From: SAR116 cluster bacterium AG-447-C21
GTDB lineage: Bacteria; Pseudomonadota; Alphaproteobacteria; Thalassobaculales; Thalassobaculaceae
Length of the DNA: 64,000 nt
Direction: 5' to 3'
Assembly: GCA_003212315.1 (NCBI GenBank)
Contig: QCQB01000005.1
Location: 43,196-107,195 of the forward strand
Position 1 is the stretch's first letter; each line of letters opens with the position of its first letter. Shown here one piece after another: positions 47,422 to 55,701 of the stretch. Both the position numbers and the translations under genes were made by a program. The notes beneath the pieces are model-generated. The model was not told the DNA's origin and made no database searches. It saw only the letters and a list, made by a program, of their open reading frames with translations.

Positions 47422-47769
47422 ATGAAACGCTGTACTATAATCGTTTTTGTGTTAATCGGCTCAGCCATTTTAGCTGGATGTTTTGGTGAGGAGGAAAAAA
47501 CAAAAGCTCCAAAAAAAGATTATATAATAGTTAAAAATGACGGAGTTGAGAATTTCAAAGTTACGTTGCAGAACCGAGTAAAAGATAAAGTTTTAATTCC
47601 ATTTAATGAAACCGTTAAGATAGATTTTCTCTCTACAAAAACAAAAACAGTATTAGTCCAAACCAAAAGTCAAGATCCAAATTGGAACAATTGCTCTATA
47701 GCCATGCAAGTAGGCCAAACACTCGTTGTCCATCGAAAATATGAATCTATCGAATGCAGGGCAGAATGA
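47422..47769 (+). CDS. Small lipoprotein of unknown function
   Basis: 115 residues. Signal peptide MKRCTIIVFVLIGSAILAGC with a lipobox ending at Cys20, followed by a charged linker and a beta-rich domain with two cysteines (NNCSIAM, SIECRAE) that could pair. A GAGGATTAAATA region precedes the ATG. I do not recognise the family. It lies 103 bp after the cyclase on the same strand. Confidence 0.75.
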   Translation: MKRCTIIVFVLIGSAILAGCFGEEEKTKAPKKDYIIVKNDGVENFKVTLQNRVKDKVLIPFNETVKIDFLSTKTKTVLVQTKSQDPNWNNCSIAMQVGQTLVVHRKYESIECRAE

Positions 47770-48101
47770 ATTTAATTCAAGGCAGTGCCCTAAATAATTG
47801 AAAGAAAAAAGGGCGGCCAGAAACTCAATATTCTTACTAACGAAGAATAAATACAAAAAATAATTAAATGCTTTTTATCCAGAAAAAAAGTTATCGTCGG
47901 CATGTAAGTAACTGGTGTTTAGGGCAGCTAAATATATCTACTTCCTTGGCCATCCTCGAAAAGGCCCAAGACCGCCCCCGGATACAGTTCGAACCGCTAT
48001 AAAACATTAGAAAGATCTGATCCAAGCGCGCTGAGATTACCGAGATATCATCTAAAAAACAATGCTTTGATTTTTATGACCAATTCATATAGCCAAAGCT
48101 T
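47770..48101. other. 332-bp intergenic region with a spaced inverted repeat
   Basis: No supported gene. TGCCCTAAA (47786-47794) and TTTAGGGCA (47918-47926) are exact complements 123 bp apart, and TATTCTT-7-AAGAATA forms a small hairpin between them. A 38-codon minus-strand ORF lacks a ribosome site. It separates convergent genes, so terminators would be expected, but no T-run terminator is clear. Confidence 0.5.
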
Positions 48102-49442
48102 CTAGTTTGGTGTTCCGGATGGGATACGATCAAACATTATCTCTGGAAGCAACAATGCTAACTCTGGAAATATAATGATCAATCCTATGCACACAAAATG
48201 TAACATTATGAACGGAATGACCCCCCGATACATATCAGCTAGTCGGATTTCAGGGGGGCTGATACCCCTTAAAAAAAAGATCGCTGGGGCCATAGGCGGT
48301 GTCAGATAGCTTGTCTGAATAACGATCAAAAATAAAATACAGAACCAGACGTCATCGACCCCCATAGGTCGCAGCACCGCTACAGCAACAGGGACAACAA
48401 TAATCATTATCGAAATGAACTCTAAAACAAACCCGGCAATAAATGTAATAAGCATAAAAATTAAGATTGTTGGCCAAACCGCAAGATTTGAAACTTCAAA
48501 AAAATTGCGGACGACGCTTAATCCACCAAGCGCGACAAATATACTGGCAAACATCATTCCACCGAGGAGAATAGTCACAATCATCGAGGTTATGCGTAAG
48601 GTTTTTATAAATGCTTCATTTAAATAGCTAAATTTAAATGTTCCATACAAGACAGTTAGAAATATAGTTCCGAGGGCCCCCATTGCACCAGCTTCAGTTG
48701 GCGTCGCCCAACCCAACATTATTGATCCAAGGACAGAAAAGATAAGTGTAAGTAACGGCACTAATGCGGTTATAATTATCCAAACATCTTGAATTAGTGA
48801 AGTGCTCTTGGCCTCTGTGTGATCCGAGGGCCCGTCAGTGGGCCAAATTGTGCAGCGGATGAGTATATAAAATATATAAAGAGCAGCCAGTATTAAACCT
48901 GGGATCATGATTCCAACAAAAAGATTACCTACACCCACTCCAGCGATTGGGCTCAAAATAACTACAACAACCGAAGGAGGGATTATGGTGCCTAGTGAAC
49001 CACCAGCGCAGATAGTACCTGAGATCAAACCTTTGTTATAACCGTGCCGTAGCATCACCGTAATGACCATTAATCCCACCACAGACTCAGCAGCGCCCAC
49101 TACACCGCTTGCAGCAGCAAAAAACACACAAAGTATAATGGTTGCTACTGCTAGCCCTCCAGGAAGTTTTCGGGTTATGAGGTGCATAGCTTCGAAAAGT
49201 TTTTCGGAAATGCCAGATTTCTCCAACATACACCCCATAAAAATAAAGAGGGGTACGGCGGACAATACATAATAGGATGCTACGTCATCAACTTTGGCTA
49301 CAAGTTGGTGGACTAGTAAATCCCCAAATCGCAGATAACCGAAGAGTACAGCCACTCCCATTAATGAAAACGCCACGGGGAATCCAATGAATATAAAAAT
49401 CATCAGGACTGGGAACATCATTAAACCAATGCTAATTGTCAT
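48102..49442 (-). CDS. TRAP transporter large permease (DctM)
   Basis: 446 residues from ATG 49442 (the track adds seven residues from a TTG). About 12 hydrophobic segments; family motifs include MGCMLEKSGISEKLFEAMH, AASGVVGAAESVVGLMV, GGSLGTIIPPSVVVVI and TPTEAGAMGALGTI. DctM normally works with DctQ and a periplasmic DctP, neither of which is found next to it, so it is either orphaned or served by distant partners. Uptake of dicarboxylate- or keto-acid-like solutes driven by sodium is inferred from the family. Upstream sequence contains a diverged direct repeat. Confidence 0.92.
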   Translation of the reverse strand: MTISIGLMMFPVLMIFIFIGFPVAFSLMGVAVLFGYLRFGDLLVHQLVAKVDDVASYYVLSAVPLFIFMGCMLEKSGISEKLFEAMHLITRKLPGGLAVATIILCVFFAAASGVVGAAESVVGLMVITVMLRHGYNKGLISGTICAGGSLGTIIPPSVVVVILSPIAGVGVGNLFVGIMIPGLILAALYIFYILIRCTIWPTDGPSDHTEAKSTSLIQDVWIIITALVPLLTLIFSVLGSIMLGWATPTEAGAMGALGTIFLTVLYGTFKFSYLNEAFIKTLRITSMIVTILLGGMMFASIFVALGGLSVVRNFFEVSNLAVWPTILIFMLITFIAGFVLEFISIMIIVVPVAVAVLRPMGVDDVWFCILFLIVIQTSYLTPPMAPAIFFLRGISPPEIRLADMYRGVIPFIMLHFVCIGLIIIFPELALLLPEIMFDRIPSGTPN

Positions 49443-49466
49443 TGATGTTCGACCCCCCAGCAAAAC

Positions 49467-49670
49467 CCTAAACGTTAGCTGGGTCGCTTGCTTATTTGTG
49501 AAACGATGATACTCCTTTTATTTCGTACCATTCCAAGTAGCTGTGGTGCAAGTTATCAACAGAGCCCTTATATCTTTGATCCTTGATATGTTTTATCTTT
49601 ATTGAGCGCTGCTCTTTGGAAAATACCTAAACGTTTTTAAGGCGATGATACTAGGGTTTTATTCTTTCGA
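49467..49670. repeat. Diverged direct repeat upstream of dctM
   Basis: CCTAAACGTT occurs at 49467 and 49626; CGATGATACT follows each in order, at 49504 and 49643; then TTTTATT and TTTCG. The copies differ by about 20 bp between the two blocks. AAAACCCTA (49462) also has its exact complement TAGGGTTTT at 49652. Probably a local duplication of a promoter region; no gene is present. Confidence 0.55.
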
Positions 49671-49693
49671 CGCCTGAACTCTTTTATCCACGG

Positions 49694-50260
49694 TTAAGCC
49701 ACTATTTTAAAAGTAATTCCAAACTCACCATGATGCTGAAACTCATCAGCTTTGATATCTCTTCCAAGGTCGTCATATCTGGTTCCTTTACCTGATGAGT
49801 AATCAATCATCTCGGTAGGATTAGGATCTGAATTAAAAATTAAAAAATTAGCTCCATCGCCCTCTAGGATATATCTATTCAAGGAATGCCACGTTCCTCT
49901 TCTGAAAGCGAAACCAATCTCTGGGTTTATCAAGAACGCTCTAATACTTTGTGCATCAGGAATGTCTGGGCCATCTTTTATATTTGTCGGCGGAGCCACA
50001 CAGACAGCTGATTTACAACCCGAAAGCTGAACAAAGCCTTGAGTTATAGCAGAATGTCTTTCCATATTGCAAAATGTTCTGCCTTCGTTTGGTTGCCAGA
50101 TTGTCGAAACTATTACCTGACCATCACATTCGAATTGTACTGGTTCTAAAAGACGGTGCGTTTTTGGTTTATGTACTTCATTCCATAAATAACCAAAGGG
50201 CTCAAATGATTCCTCTGTCATTTCTTCCGGAATTACTTCAATAGTCCGTGTCACTGTCAT
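49694..50260 (-). CDS. Ureidoglycolate lyase (AllA)-like protein
   Basis: 188 residues. FEPFGYLW, MERHSAITQGFVQLSGCKSAVCVAPP and GFAFRRGTWHSLNRYILEGDGANFLIFN resemble AllA, a cupin-like enzyme that cleaves ureidoglycolate to glyoxylate and urea in allantoin degradation. No other purine-degradation gene is nearby, so it may act on a related ureido acid. The start is 47 bp downstream of the ABC permease stop and may be co-transcribed. Confidence 0.78.
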   Translation of the reverse strand: MTVTRTIEVIPEEMTEESFEPFGYLWNEVHKPKTHRLLEPVQFECDGQVIVSTIWQPNEGRTFCNMERHSAITQGFVQLSGCKSAVCVAPPTNIKDGPDIPDAQSIRAFLINPEIGFAFRRGTWHSLNRYILEGDGANFLIFNSDPNPTEMIDYSSGKGTRYDDLGRDIKADEFQHHGEFGITFKIVA

Positions 50261-50307
50261 TTGCCCTCTTTTAATAAATCCGTGTTAACAAATTTCACTT
50301 CGGCGAT

Positions 50308-51126
50308 CTATTCACCCATTTGAAGTAACTTTCCATGCTGTCGTGCACCAAAAAATGACCATGCAAAAATTAGCGTACCTAGGCATAGATAAACACAATT
50401 TACAAAAATAGCTCCCACAAGAAGGTCTTGACGAAAGATCCCGTCAATCATAACAGATCGCATTCCTTCAAATACATATGCCGAGGGGGTACACCACGCG
50501 ACGATCTGTAACCAATCTGGAAGGGTAGATACTGGATAATAAACAGCACTAATTGGTGCAAAGGCAAATATTGCCACCCAAGCTAAACTCTCCGCGCCAA
50601 GCCCAAAACGCAGAACCAAGGCAATTACTGCCATTCCAAGCCCCCAACCCATAACGAAAAGACATGAGAAGAAAGCGACGATACCGACCCCATAGGAGAA
50701 AATTGAAAATTCAAAAAAAACAAATGCAAGTATCCATGAAGGCAACAACCCCACAATACCTCGAAGGAAGCTAATAAGCATCATCGAAATTATGAGTTCG
50801 TAAGGACGGAGCGGACTCACGAAAAGGTGGCCTAGATTACGGGACCACATTTCTTCGAGAAAACACATAGAAAAACCGATCTGACTTCTAAACAATAGAT
50901 CCCAAAGGAGTACCGCGCCAATCAATATTCCGGCTGCATTAGCCACCCAGCTTGAATGCCCCATGAAAAATTGTGTCACAAATCCCCATATTACCATTTG
51001 CACAGTGGGCCAATAAGCCATTTCAAGAATACGAGGCAAGGAACCCCGAAGTAGATAAAAATGCCTACGCACCATGCCAAAAATACGACGAAGGGAAAGT
51101 GGAAATGCCCGAGTTGATCTATCCAT
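50308..51126 (-). CDS. ABC-2 type transporter permease
   Basis: 272 residues with six or so membrane helices and the ABC-2 pattern (MAYWPTVQMVIWGFVTQFF, LWSRNLGHLFVSPLRPYEL as EMWSRNLGHLFVSPLRPYEL, PISAVYYPVSTLPDWLQIVAWCTPSAYVFEGMR). It overlaps the ATPase gene by 8 bp. Exporter of drug, lipid or polysaccharide type; cargo unknown. Confidence 0.9.
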   Translation of the reverse strand: MDRSTRAFPLSLRRIFGMVRRHFYLLRGSLPRILEMAYWPTVQMVIWGFVTQFFMGHSSWVANAAGILIGAVLLWDLLFRSQIGFSMCFLEEMWSRNLGHLFVSPLRPYELIISMMLISFLRGIVGLLPSWILAFVFFEFSIFSYGVGIVAFFSCLFVMGWGLGMAVIALVLRFGLGAESLAWVAIFAFAPISAVYYPVSTLPDWLQIVAWCTPSAYVFEGMRSVMIDGIFRQDLLVGAIFVNCVYLCLGTLIFAWSFFGARQHGKLLQMGE

Positions 51127-51877
51127 TAGTTACATCCGGCTGAACTCTATTTCGGGCAATATCTAAAAAAACTTCCTCCATATTCTGCCTACCATATTTT
51201 TTTAGGAGTTCTTTTGGCGATCCGGTGTCTACGATTCCACCATCGCGCATCATCAAAACTGTATCGCATAATCTTTCCACTTCGCCCATATGATGAGATG
51301 CTAAAAGTATGGTCGCTTTCTTCTCTGCTACATATTCTTGGAGATATCTTCGCACCCAATCAGCCGTATCCGGATCTAGGGAAGCAGTAGGTTCATCTAA
51401 AAACAAAAGCTGAGGATAGTTTATAAGTGCTTTTGCTAACGCCACCCTAGTTTTTTGGCCTGCCGAAAGCTGCCCTGTTTTTTGCCCAAGCAGTGGTTCA
51501 ATATCAAAACGATTCGCTAATTCCTGAATGCGCTCGTTAGGCGAACCTATAGAGTAGAGTTCCGCATACACTTTTAAATTTTCCTCAACTGTCAATCTGT
51601 GCGGTAGGTCCACATATGGAGAAGAAAAATTAATATTTGGCAGAATACTATACCTGTCTTTAATCATATTTTTCTCTAGAATATACACATCTCCCTTAGA
51701 AGGGGTTAGAAGCCCCATAAGTATAGAAATAGTTGTGGTTTTTCCCGCACCATTACCACCAAGAAGGGCCGTAATACTCCCTGATTCAACTTTAAAATTC
51801 ACATTTTCTACAGCCGCAACTTGGCCAAAATATTTAGCAAGTGAACTTACTTCAACTGCAAAACTGGGCATCCACAC
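51119..51877 (-). CDS. ABC transporter ATP-binding protein
   Basis: 252 residues. Walker A GGNGAGKTT near 40, signature LSAGQKTRVALAKAL, Walker B LLFLDEPTASLD, and the switch His in LLASHHMGEVE. Pairs with the adjacent ABC-2 permease through an 8-bp overlap; together a two-component exporter. Start is MWMP or the ATG two codons later. A CCGAGG-ATCA-CCTCGG hairpin lies 36 bp upstream. Confidence 0.95.
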   Translation of the reverse strand: MWMPSFAVEVSSLAKYFGQVAAVENVNFKVESGSITALLGGNGAGKTTTISILMGLLTPSKGDVYILEKNMIKDRYSILPNINFSSPYVDLPHRLTVEENLKVYAELYSIGSPNERIQELANRFDIEPLLGQKTGQLSAGQKTRVALAKALINYPQLLFLDEPTASLDPDTADWVRRYLQEYVAEKKATILLASHHMGEVERLCDTVLMMRDGGIVDTGSPKELLKKYGRQNMEEVFLDIARNRVQPDVTNG

Positions 51878-52202
51878 ACCATTAAATTCGGTTTTATAAA
51901 AGAATAAATATCCCGAGGATCACCTCGGCTATATTTAGCTGTATAAAAGGTTACGACTTAAACGCGCTTGATTTATTAAAAATATTTGCTCTTTAAAACC
52001 AAAGAACACAACAAGTAAAGTAATTTAAAAAATAATTATGACAACCATCAACACTACAGGAGATTATGATCTGGGATAGCACAAAGGAAGTGAAAACACT
52101 TTTTTAAGAAACACAAAATTGGTCCCACGCCCTTGGTAACCTAAAAAAATAGTAATCATTGTCAAAAATTATGTATTACGCATAGTTATGTTTTCTAAAA
52201 AC
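51878..52202. other. 325-bp intergenic region with a small hairpin
   Basis: Between the ABC ATPase and the TPR-methyltransferase genes, both minus-strand. CCGAGG-ATCA-CCTCGG at 51913-51928 is a perfect 6-bp stem, and on the minus strand it is followed by a T-rich stretch, so it may be a weak terminator for the upstream transcript. No supported coding sequence; a 13-codon plus-strand ORF at 52076 follows a good AGGAG but is too short to call. Confidence 0.5.
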
Positions 52203-54092
52203 CTAGTCTTTTGCCTGACACCAGAACTGATACATGGAAATAAAGGTGTTTGGATATTCCTGTTCAAAAATATCCCATTTTTCTAAATCGTAATAGTCTG
52301 TGGAAGAATTAAATTTATTTTTGAAAGTTTTTTCAATGGACTCTGTCAAATTTGCGAAGCCCAGAAACCTTAGATTTAAATCCGTTATTATTTTGGCTAT
52401 TTGGGGTATGGAGAACTGGATTTCATTTTCATGGAATAAAAGATCTCTGCAACCACTGAGCGAGTAATAATCTGCGATATTCGTTATTACATTATCAACA
52501 CCCTTTACAGATTTCATCAGTACCCGTGAACGACGTTCTCGAATAAAATTGGCCACCCTTTCTTTATCAAGGTTTGGAGGAACTACATCTCTCAGTCCAT
52601 TCCATTCACGCCTTCCTCTTGAGCTATAAAGTCCAATTCTCATTAGGCCACCTCGTTTTAGTAAGTTTCGAAGTGTTGTCCAACCTGCTAACGGATCGTT
52701 CATATGGTGCAACACACCAGAGGACTCTATTAAATCAAAGCGATGGTCTAACTTATCTAGGTTCAATATATCGCCTTGCGCGAACTTTATATTACTCTGA
52801 CCTAACTTTTCAGCCTGCATCACAGCATAACTCAGGGACTGCAAACTCAGATCTATTGCGAATACGTTCGAACCAGCATAGCGATTAGCAGTAGAAATCG
52901 CATGCCTCCCTGTTCCACAACCCGCTATCATAATCTCTGGCTTATCAAGATTTAAACTATCGGTATGTCTTACCGGAAATTGGTTTTTCAATCTTTCACG
53001 AAGTGACTGTGTTGTTTTCTCTCTATCAAGAGAAAGCCATCTTGGATAAGGGTTCAGTTCATATTGCTGCATCACTCTTTGGGAAACCGGATCTTCTGCA
53101 TAGCTTAATCTTGCAATGTTAAGAGACAGTTTTTTCTGTGTTGAGGGATCCAATACATCTCTTTCTATCAAAAGTTTCAATCCGGCTGGCGTATTTTCCA
53201 AAAGTCCGATTTTCTGCCAAAAATCATGTGGAACTTTTAACGACCCAATCGGTAGATACATCGCGATGATTGCAATCTGTTTATGGGAAAGGTTTAATAT
53301 ATTTTCGGAGATGCGGCGGGTTGTTTCCTCTTCCCATTGAGTAGTGGAAAATACAAACTCTGTTGCGTGACACTGAAGCGCAATTGCCCACAATAATCCG
53401 TCGTCTACGTTAATTTCATCTGCATTATCAATTAACAATAAAAGCTGCTGGCGCGCGACCGTTATCCAGCACTCGATCTGTTTTGACGGCACTATCGTCC
53501 AAGTTAGGATGTTAATCAGTAGGGGGTCATTTATAGTTTTGGGTGTAAGGAAACAACATTCAGTTTTGTTCCCATATGCTTTTTCAGCAGTATTCAGAAA
53601 AAAACCAAATCTTCGACTAGAATTTACCAACGTTAGTGCCGAAGATGATAGCTTTTGTAAATCGATGCAATCCTGATCAAACAAAAAAAGAAATAACGAA
53701 CGCGCAATAAAAGAAGGTTTAATGAAAGTAGTGGTGGCAAGTAAAGAGGATAATTCCACTAGTAGTTCGGCGTCATAAGATTTCTTTTTTAATATCAAAG
53801 AAAACTGTTCTAATGCTTCTTCAACACGATTCAATTGATGCAGAGCCCGAGCAAGATTTTTTCGAGCTATTACATATTCTGGATTTATCTTTATCGCTTT
53901 CTTGTACGACTTTACGGCTTCCTTTACCGAGCCGGAGGCTTTAAGAGCAACTGCCAAGTTGTTGTGAACTTCGGGGACACGGGGTTGTGACCGTGCAATC
54001 TTTTGATAAATGGCAACAGCTTCAGTTGCGTATCCTTGCGACATCAACCTGCCTGCCTCTCGTGACTGTTCTATCCAATCAGAACCTGACAT
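52203..54092 (-). CDS. TPR-containing SAM-dependent methyltransferase
   Basis: 629 residues in three parts. Residues about 10-130 are TPR repeats (AVAIYQKIARSQPRVPEVHNNLAVALKASGSVKEAVKSYKKAIKINPEYVIARKNLARAL). Residues 130-350 are not recognisable. From about 385 a class I methyltransferase domain begins with IAGCGTGRHA, then FAIDLSLQSL, GDILNL and SSGVLHHMNDP. TPRs suggest a protein or peptide substrate; this is an inference. Next to a second TPR gene encoding a 2OG-Fe(II) oxygenase (26 bp), same strand and probably one operon. Confidence 0.88.
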   Translation of the reverse strand: MSGSDWIEQSREAGRLMSQGYATEAVAIYQKIARSQPRVPEVHNNLAVALKASGSVKEAVKSYKKAIKINPEYVIARKNLARALHQLNRVEEALEQFSLILKKKSYDAELLVELSSLLATTTFIKPSFIARSLFLFLFDQDCIDLQKLSSSALTLVNSSRRFGFFLNTAEKAYGNKTECCFLTPKTINDPLLINILTWTIVPSKQIECWITVARQQLLLLIDNADEINVDDGLLWAIALQCHATEFVFSTTQWEEETTRRISENILNLSHKQIAIIAMYLPIGSLKVPHDFWQKIGLLENTPAGLKLLIERDVLDPSTQKKLSLNIARLSYAEDPVSQRVMQQYELNPYPRWLSLDREKTTQSLRERLKNQFPVRHTDSLNLDKPEIMIAGCGTGRHAISTANRYAGSNVFAIDLSLQSLSYAVMQAEKLGQSNIKFAQGDILNLDKLDHRFDLIESSGVLHHMNDPLAGWTTLRNLLKRGGLMRIGLYSSRGRREWNGLRDVVPPNLDKERVANFIRERRSRVLMKSVKGVDNVITNIADYYSLSGCRDLLFHENEIQFSIPQIAKIITDLNLRFLGFANLTESIEKTFKNKFNSSTDYYDLEKWDIFEQEYPNTFISMYQFWCQAKD

Positions 54093-54118
54093 ACTTTATT
54101 TCCAATATCTAATGACAT

Positions 54119-55336
54119 TTATATATGAACGTCGAATGCAATGCTTATTCTCTCTCCCTCATCAGAAAAAGGGATCGTTCCATGCCAAACATATGATGGA
54201 AACAGTACGACTAACCCAGGCTCCGGCTTAATCTTTCGAATAAACTTCTCTCCACCCAAACAAGGAAGTCCATAACCAGGCCTATTGAACTCAATCCAAC
54301 CCGCCGTTGGGTCACTTTCTCTGCCATTTCCCTCATAGGTATTGACATAAAATACACCACTCAACCAACCTTTATTGTGTATGTGGCCTGATTGATAATT
54401 CGTTGGACCAAGGAAATTTGCCCAAATATCTATACTATATTTGTCCGGTTTAATCGCTAAAAATGGATGATTTTGGTCGGACGGTAATTCTGATATGTAC
54501 TGATTTATGGTTTTCTCGAGACTTAATTTTAAAATATCTAAAATTGGATCCTGATACTCAAAAAGCCTTGGCACTATTGCTCCGCCTCTAATTGCCCTTT
54601 GGGTTGGGTCCCATTCAGATGTGCGATTTGGATGCCTTTTTAATACCTCTCTTAATTTTGAATTGAACCTGCTTATATCTCCAAGCTTTTCATTTATCTC
54701 TAAAAATCGAGACTTCACTAAGTCGCCAAATCCGACTAAATAGTCGACTTTTGATTCCTCATCCGCTCCCATTAAAGCTATTGTTTTGTATGCTAGTGAT
54801 CTGATGTTGTGGGGATCCACCTCAAATATAAAATTTAAAGTTTTTAGAGCTTCATATGGTTCTTTTAATTTTAAATAAATAGCGGCCAGGTTGTTTAATG
54901 CCGGTATTGAGGCCGGTTCGATAATTGATGCTTTACGATATAGGCAACACAACTTACTCAACAGTTTATCATCTTGCAAAGAATTAGACTGGATCAAGTT
55001 ACCAAGAGAAATAAGCGTCGCTGCTTGACTTGGATATAATAAAATAGCTCGCCTGTAAGCTTTGTCTGCAATATCATATTCATTAGCTTGACTATAATAA
55101 TCACCTGCTAAAACATGCGCCTTCATATACTCTGGGTAGTGTTTTAACACTATAGGTAAAATTTTCTTAACTTCATTATATTTGCCATTTGTGAAAGATA
55201 ACTTTGCCAAGAGAGTCAGGGCGATTGGATGCGTATTAACCACTTTTAAAATATCGCGGTAAATACGTTCTGCTTCTTTGAGCTGGCCCGAATTATGGTG
55301 AGCAATCCCTGTTGAAAGAGCTTTTTGAATATCCAT
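54119..55336 (-). CDS. TPR-containing 2OG-Fe(II) oxygenase
   Basis: 405 residues. N-terminal half is TPR repeats (QLKEAERIYRDILKVVNTHPIALTLLAKL, QANEYDIADKAYRRAILLYPSQAATLISLGNLI). The C-terminal 200 residues match the putative 2OG-Fe(II) oxygenase family: GHIHNKGWLSGVFYVNTYEG, VVLFPSYVWHGTIPF and GERISIAFDV, giving His, His and Arg for iron and 2-oxoglutarate. The family hydroxylates proteins or small molecules. It precedes the TPR-methyltransferase on the same transcript. Substrate unknown. Confidence 0.88.
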   Translation of the reverse strand: MDIQKALSTGIAHHNSGQLKEAERIYRDILKVVNTHPIALTLLAKLSFTNGKYNEVKKILPIVLKHYPEYMKAHVLAGDYYSQANEYDIADKAYRRAILLYPSQAATLISLGNLIQSNSLQDDKLLSKLCCLYRKASIIEPASIPALNNLAAIYLKLKEPYEALKTLNFIFEVDPHNIRSLAYKTIALMGADEESKVDYLVGFGDLVKSRFLEINEKLGDISRFNSKLREVLKRHPNRTSEWDPTQRAIRGGAIVPRLFEYQDPILDILKLSLEKTINQYISELPSDQNHPFLAIKPDKYSIDIWANFLGPTNYQSGHIHNKGWLSGVFYVNTYEGNGRESDPTAGWIEFNRPGYGLPCLGGEKFIRKIKPEPGLVVLFPSYVWHGTIPFSDEGERISIAFDVHI

Positions 55337-55435
55337 AAACTATCAACAATCTATTAACTTAATTATTTTAACAATTTACCTATAAACTGCTATTTTCCAA
55401 ATTGACTTAAAGTTACAAATCATCACAAACGCAAC

Positions 55436-55464
55436 TAGACAGCGCCGTCGCTTTATTTTATACA
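55436..55464 (+). promoter_or_regulatory. Candidate promoter of tRNA-Phe
   Basis: TAGACA (55436-55441) and TATACA (55459-55464), 17 bp apart, about 50 bp upstream of the tRNA. Good spacing and close matches to consensus. Confidence 0.55.
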
Positions 55465-55514
55465 CCGAGTCAGTGCTTTTAATGTACAGATATTTTTTGT
55501 TTGTATTCGCACCT

Positions 55515-55590
55515 GCCCAGGTAGCTCAGTTGGTAGAGCAGTGGACTGAAAATCCGCGTGTCGGTGGTTCAAATCCGCCCCTGGGCACCA
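55515..55590 (+). tRNA. tRNA-Phe(GAA)
   Basis: 76 bases with encoded CCA. The acceptor stem GCCCAGG pairs with CCTGGGC, the D-loop is AGCTCAGTTGGTAGAGCA, the anticodon loop CTGAAAA has anticodon GAA in a GTGGA/TCCGC stem, and the T arm is CGGTGGTTCAAATCCGCC. A run of six Ts follows directly. A GC-richer gene lies immediately downstream. Confidence 0.97.
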
Positions 55591-55701
55591 TTTTTTCATA
55601 AAATCTGTTTTTTCTCTTTGCCTGCAGTAAAATCCACAAGCCTAATCGCTCAATCACACAGCAAAGTCCAACGATGGCAATGCCCAAAACACCAGAAACG
55701 A

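Noticed and set aside
47975-48000. tRNA T-loop-like GTTCGAACC
   Set aside because: No acceptor, D or anticodon stem can be built around it.
47891-48007. 38-codon minus-strand ORF
   Set aside because: No ribosome site, no recognisable similarity, and length expected by chance.
52076-52117. 13-codon ORF with an AGGAG site
   Set aside because: Too short to distinguish from chance without conservation data; noted only in the gap entry.
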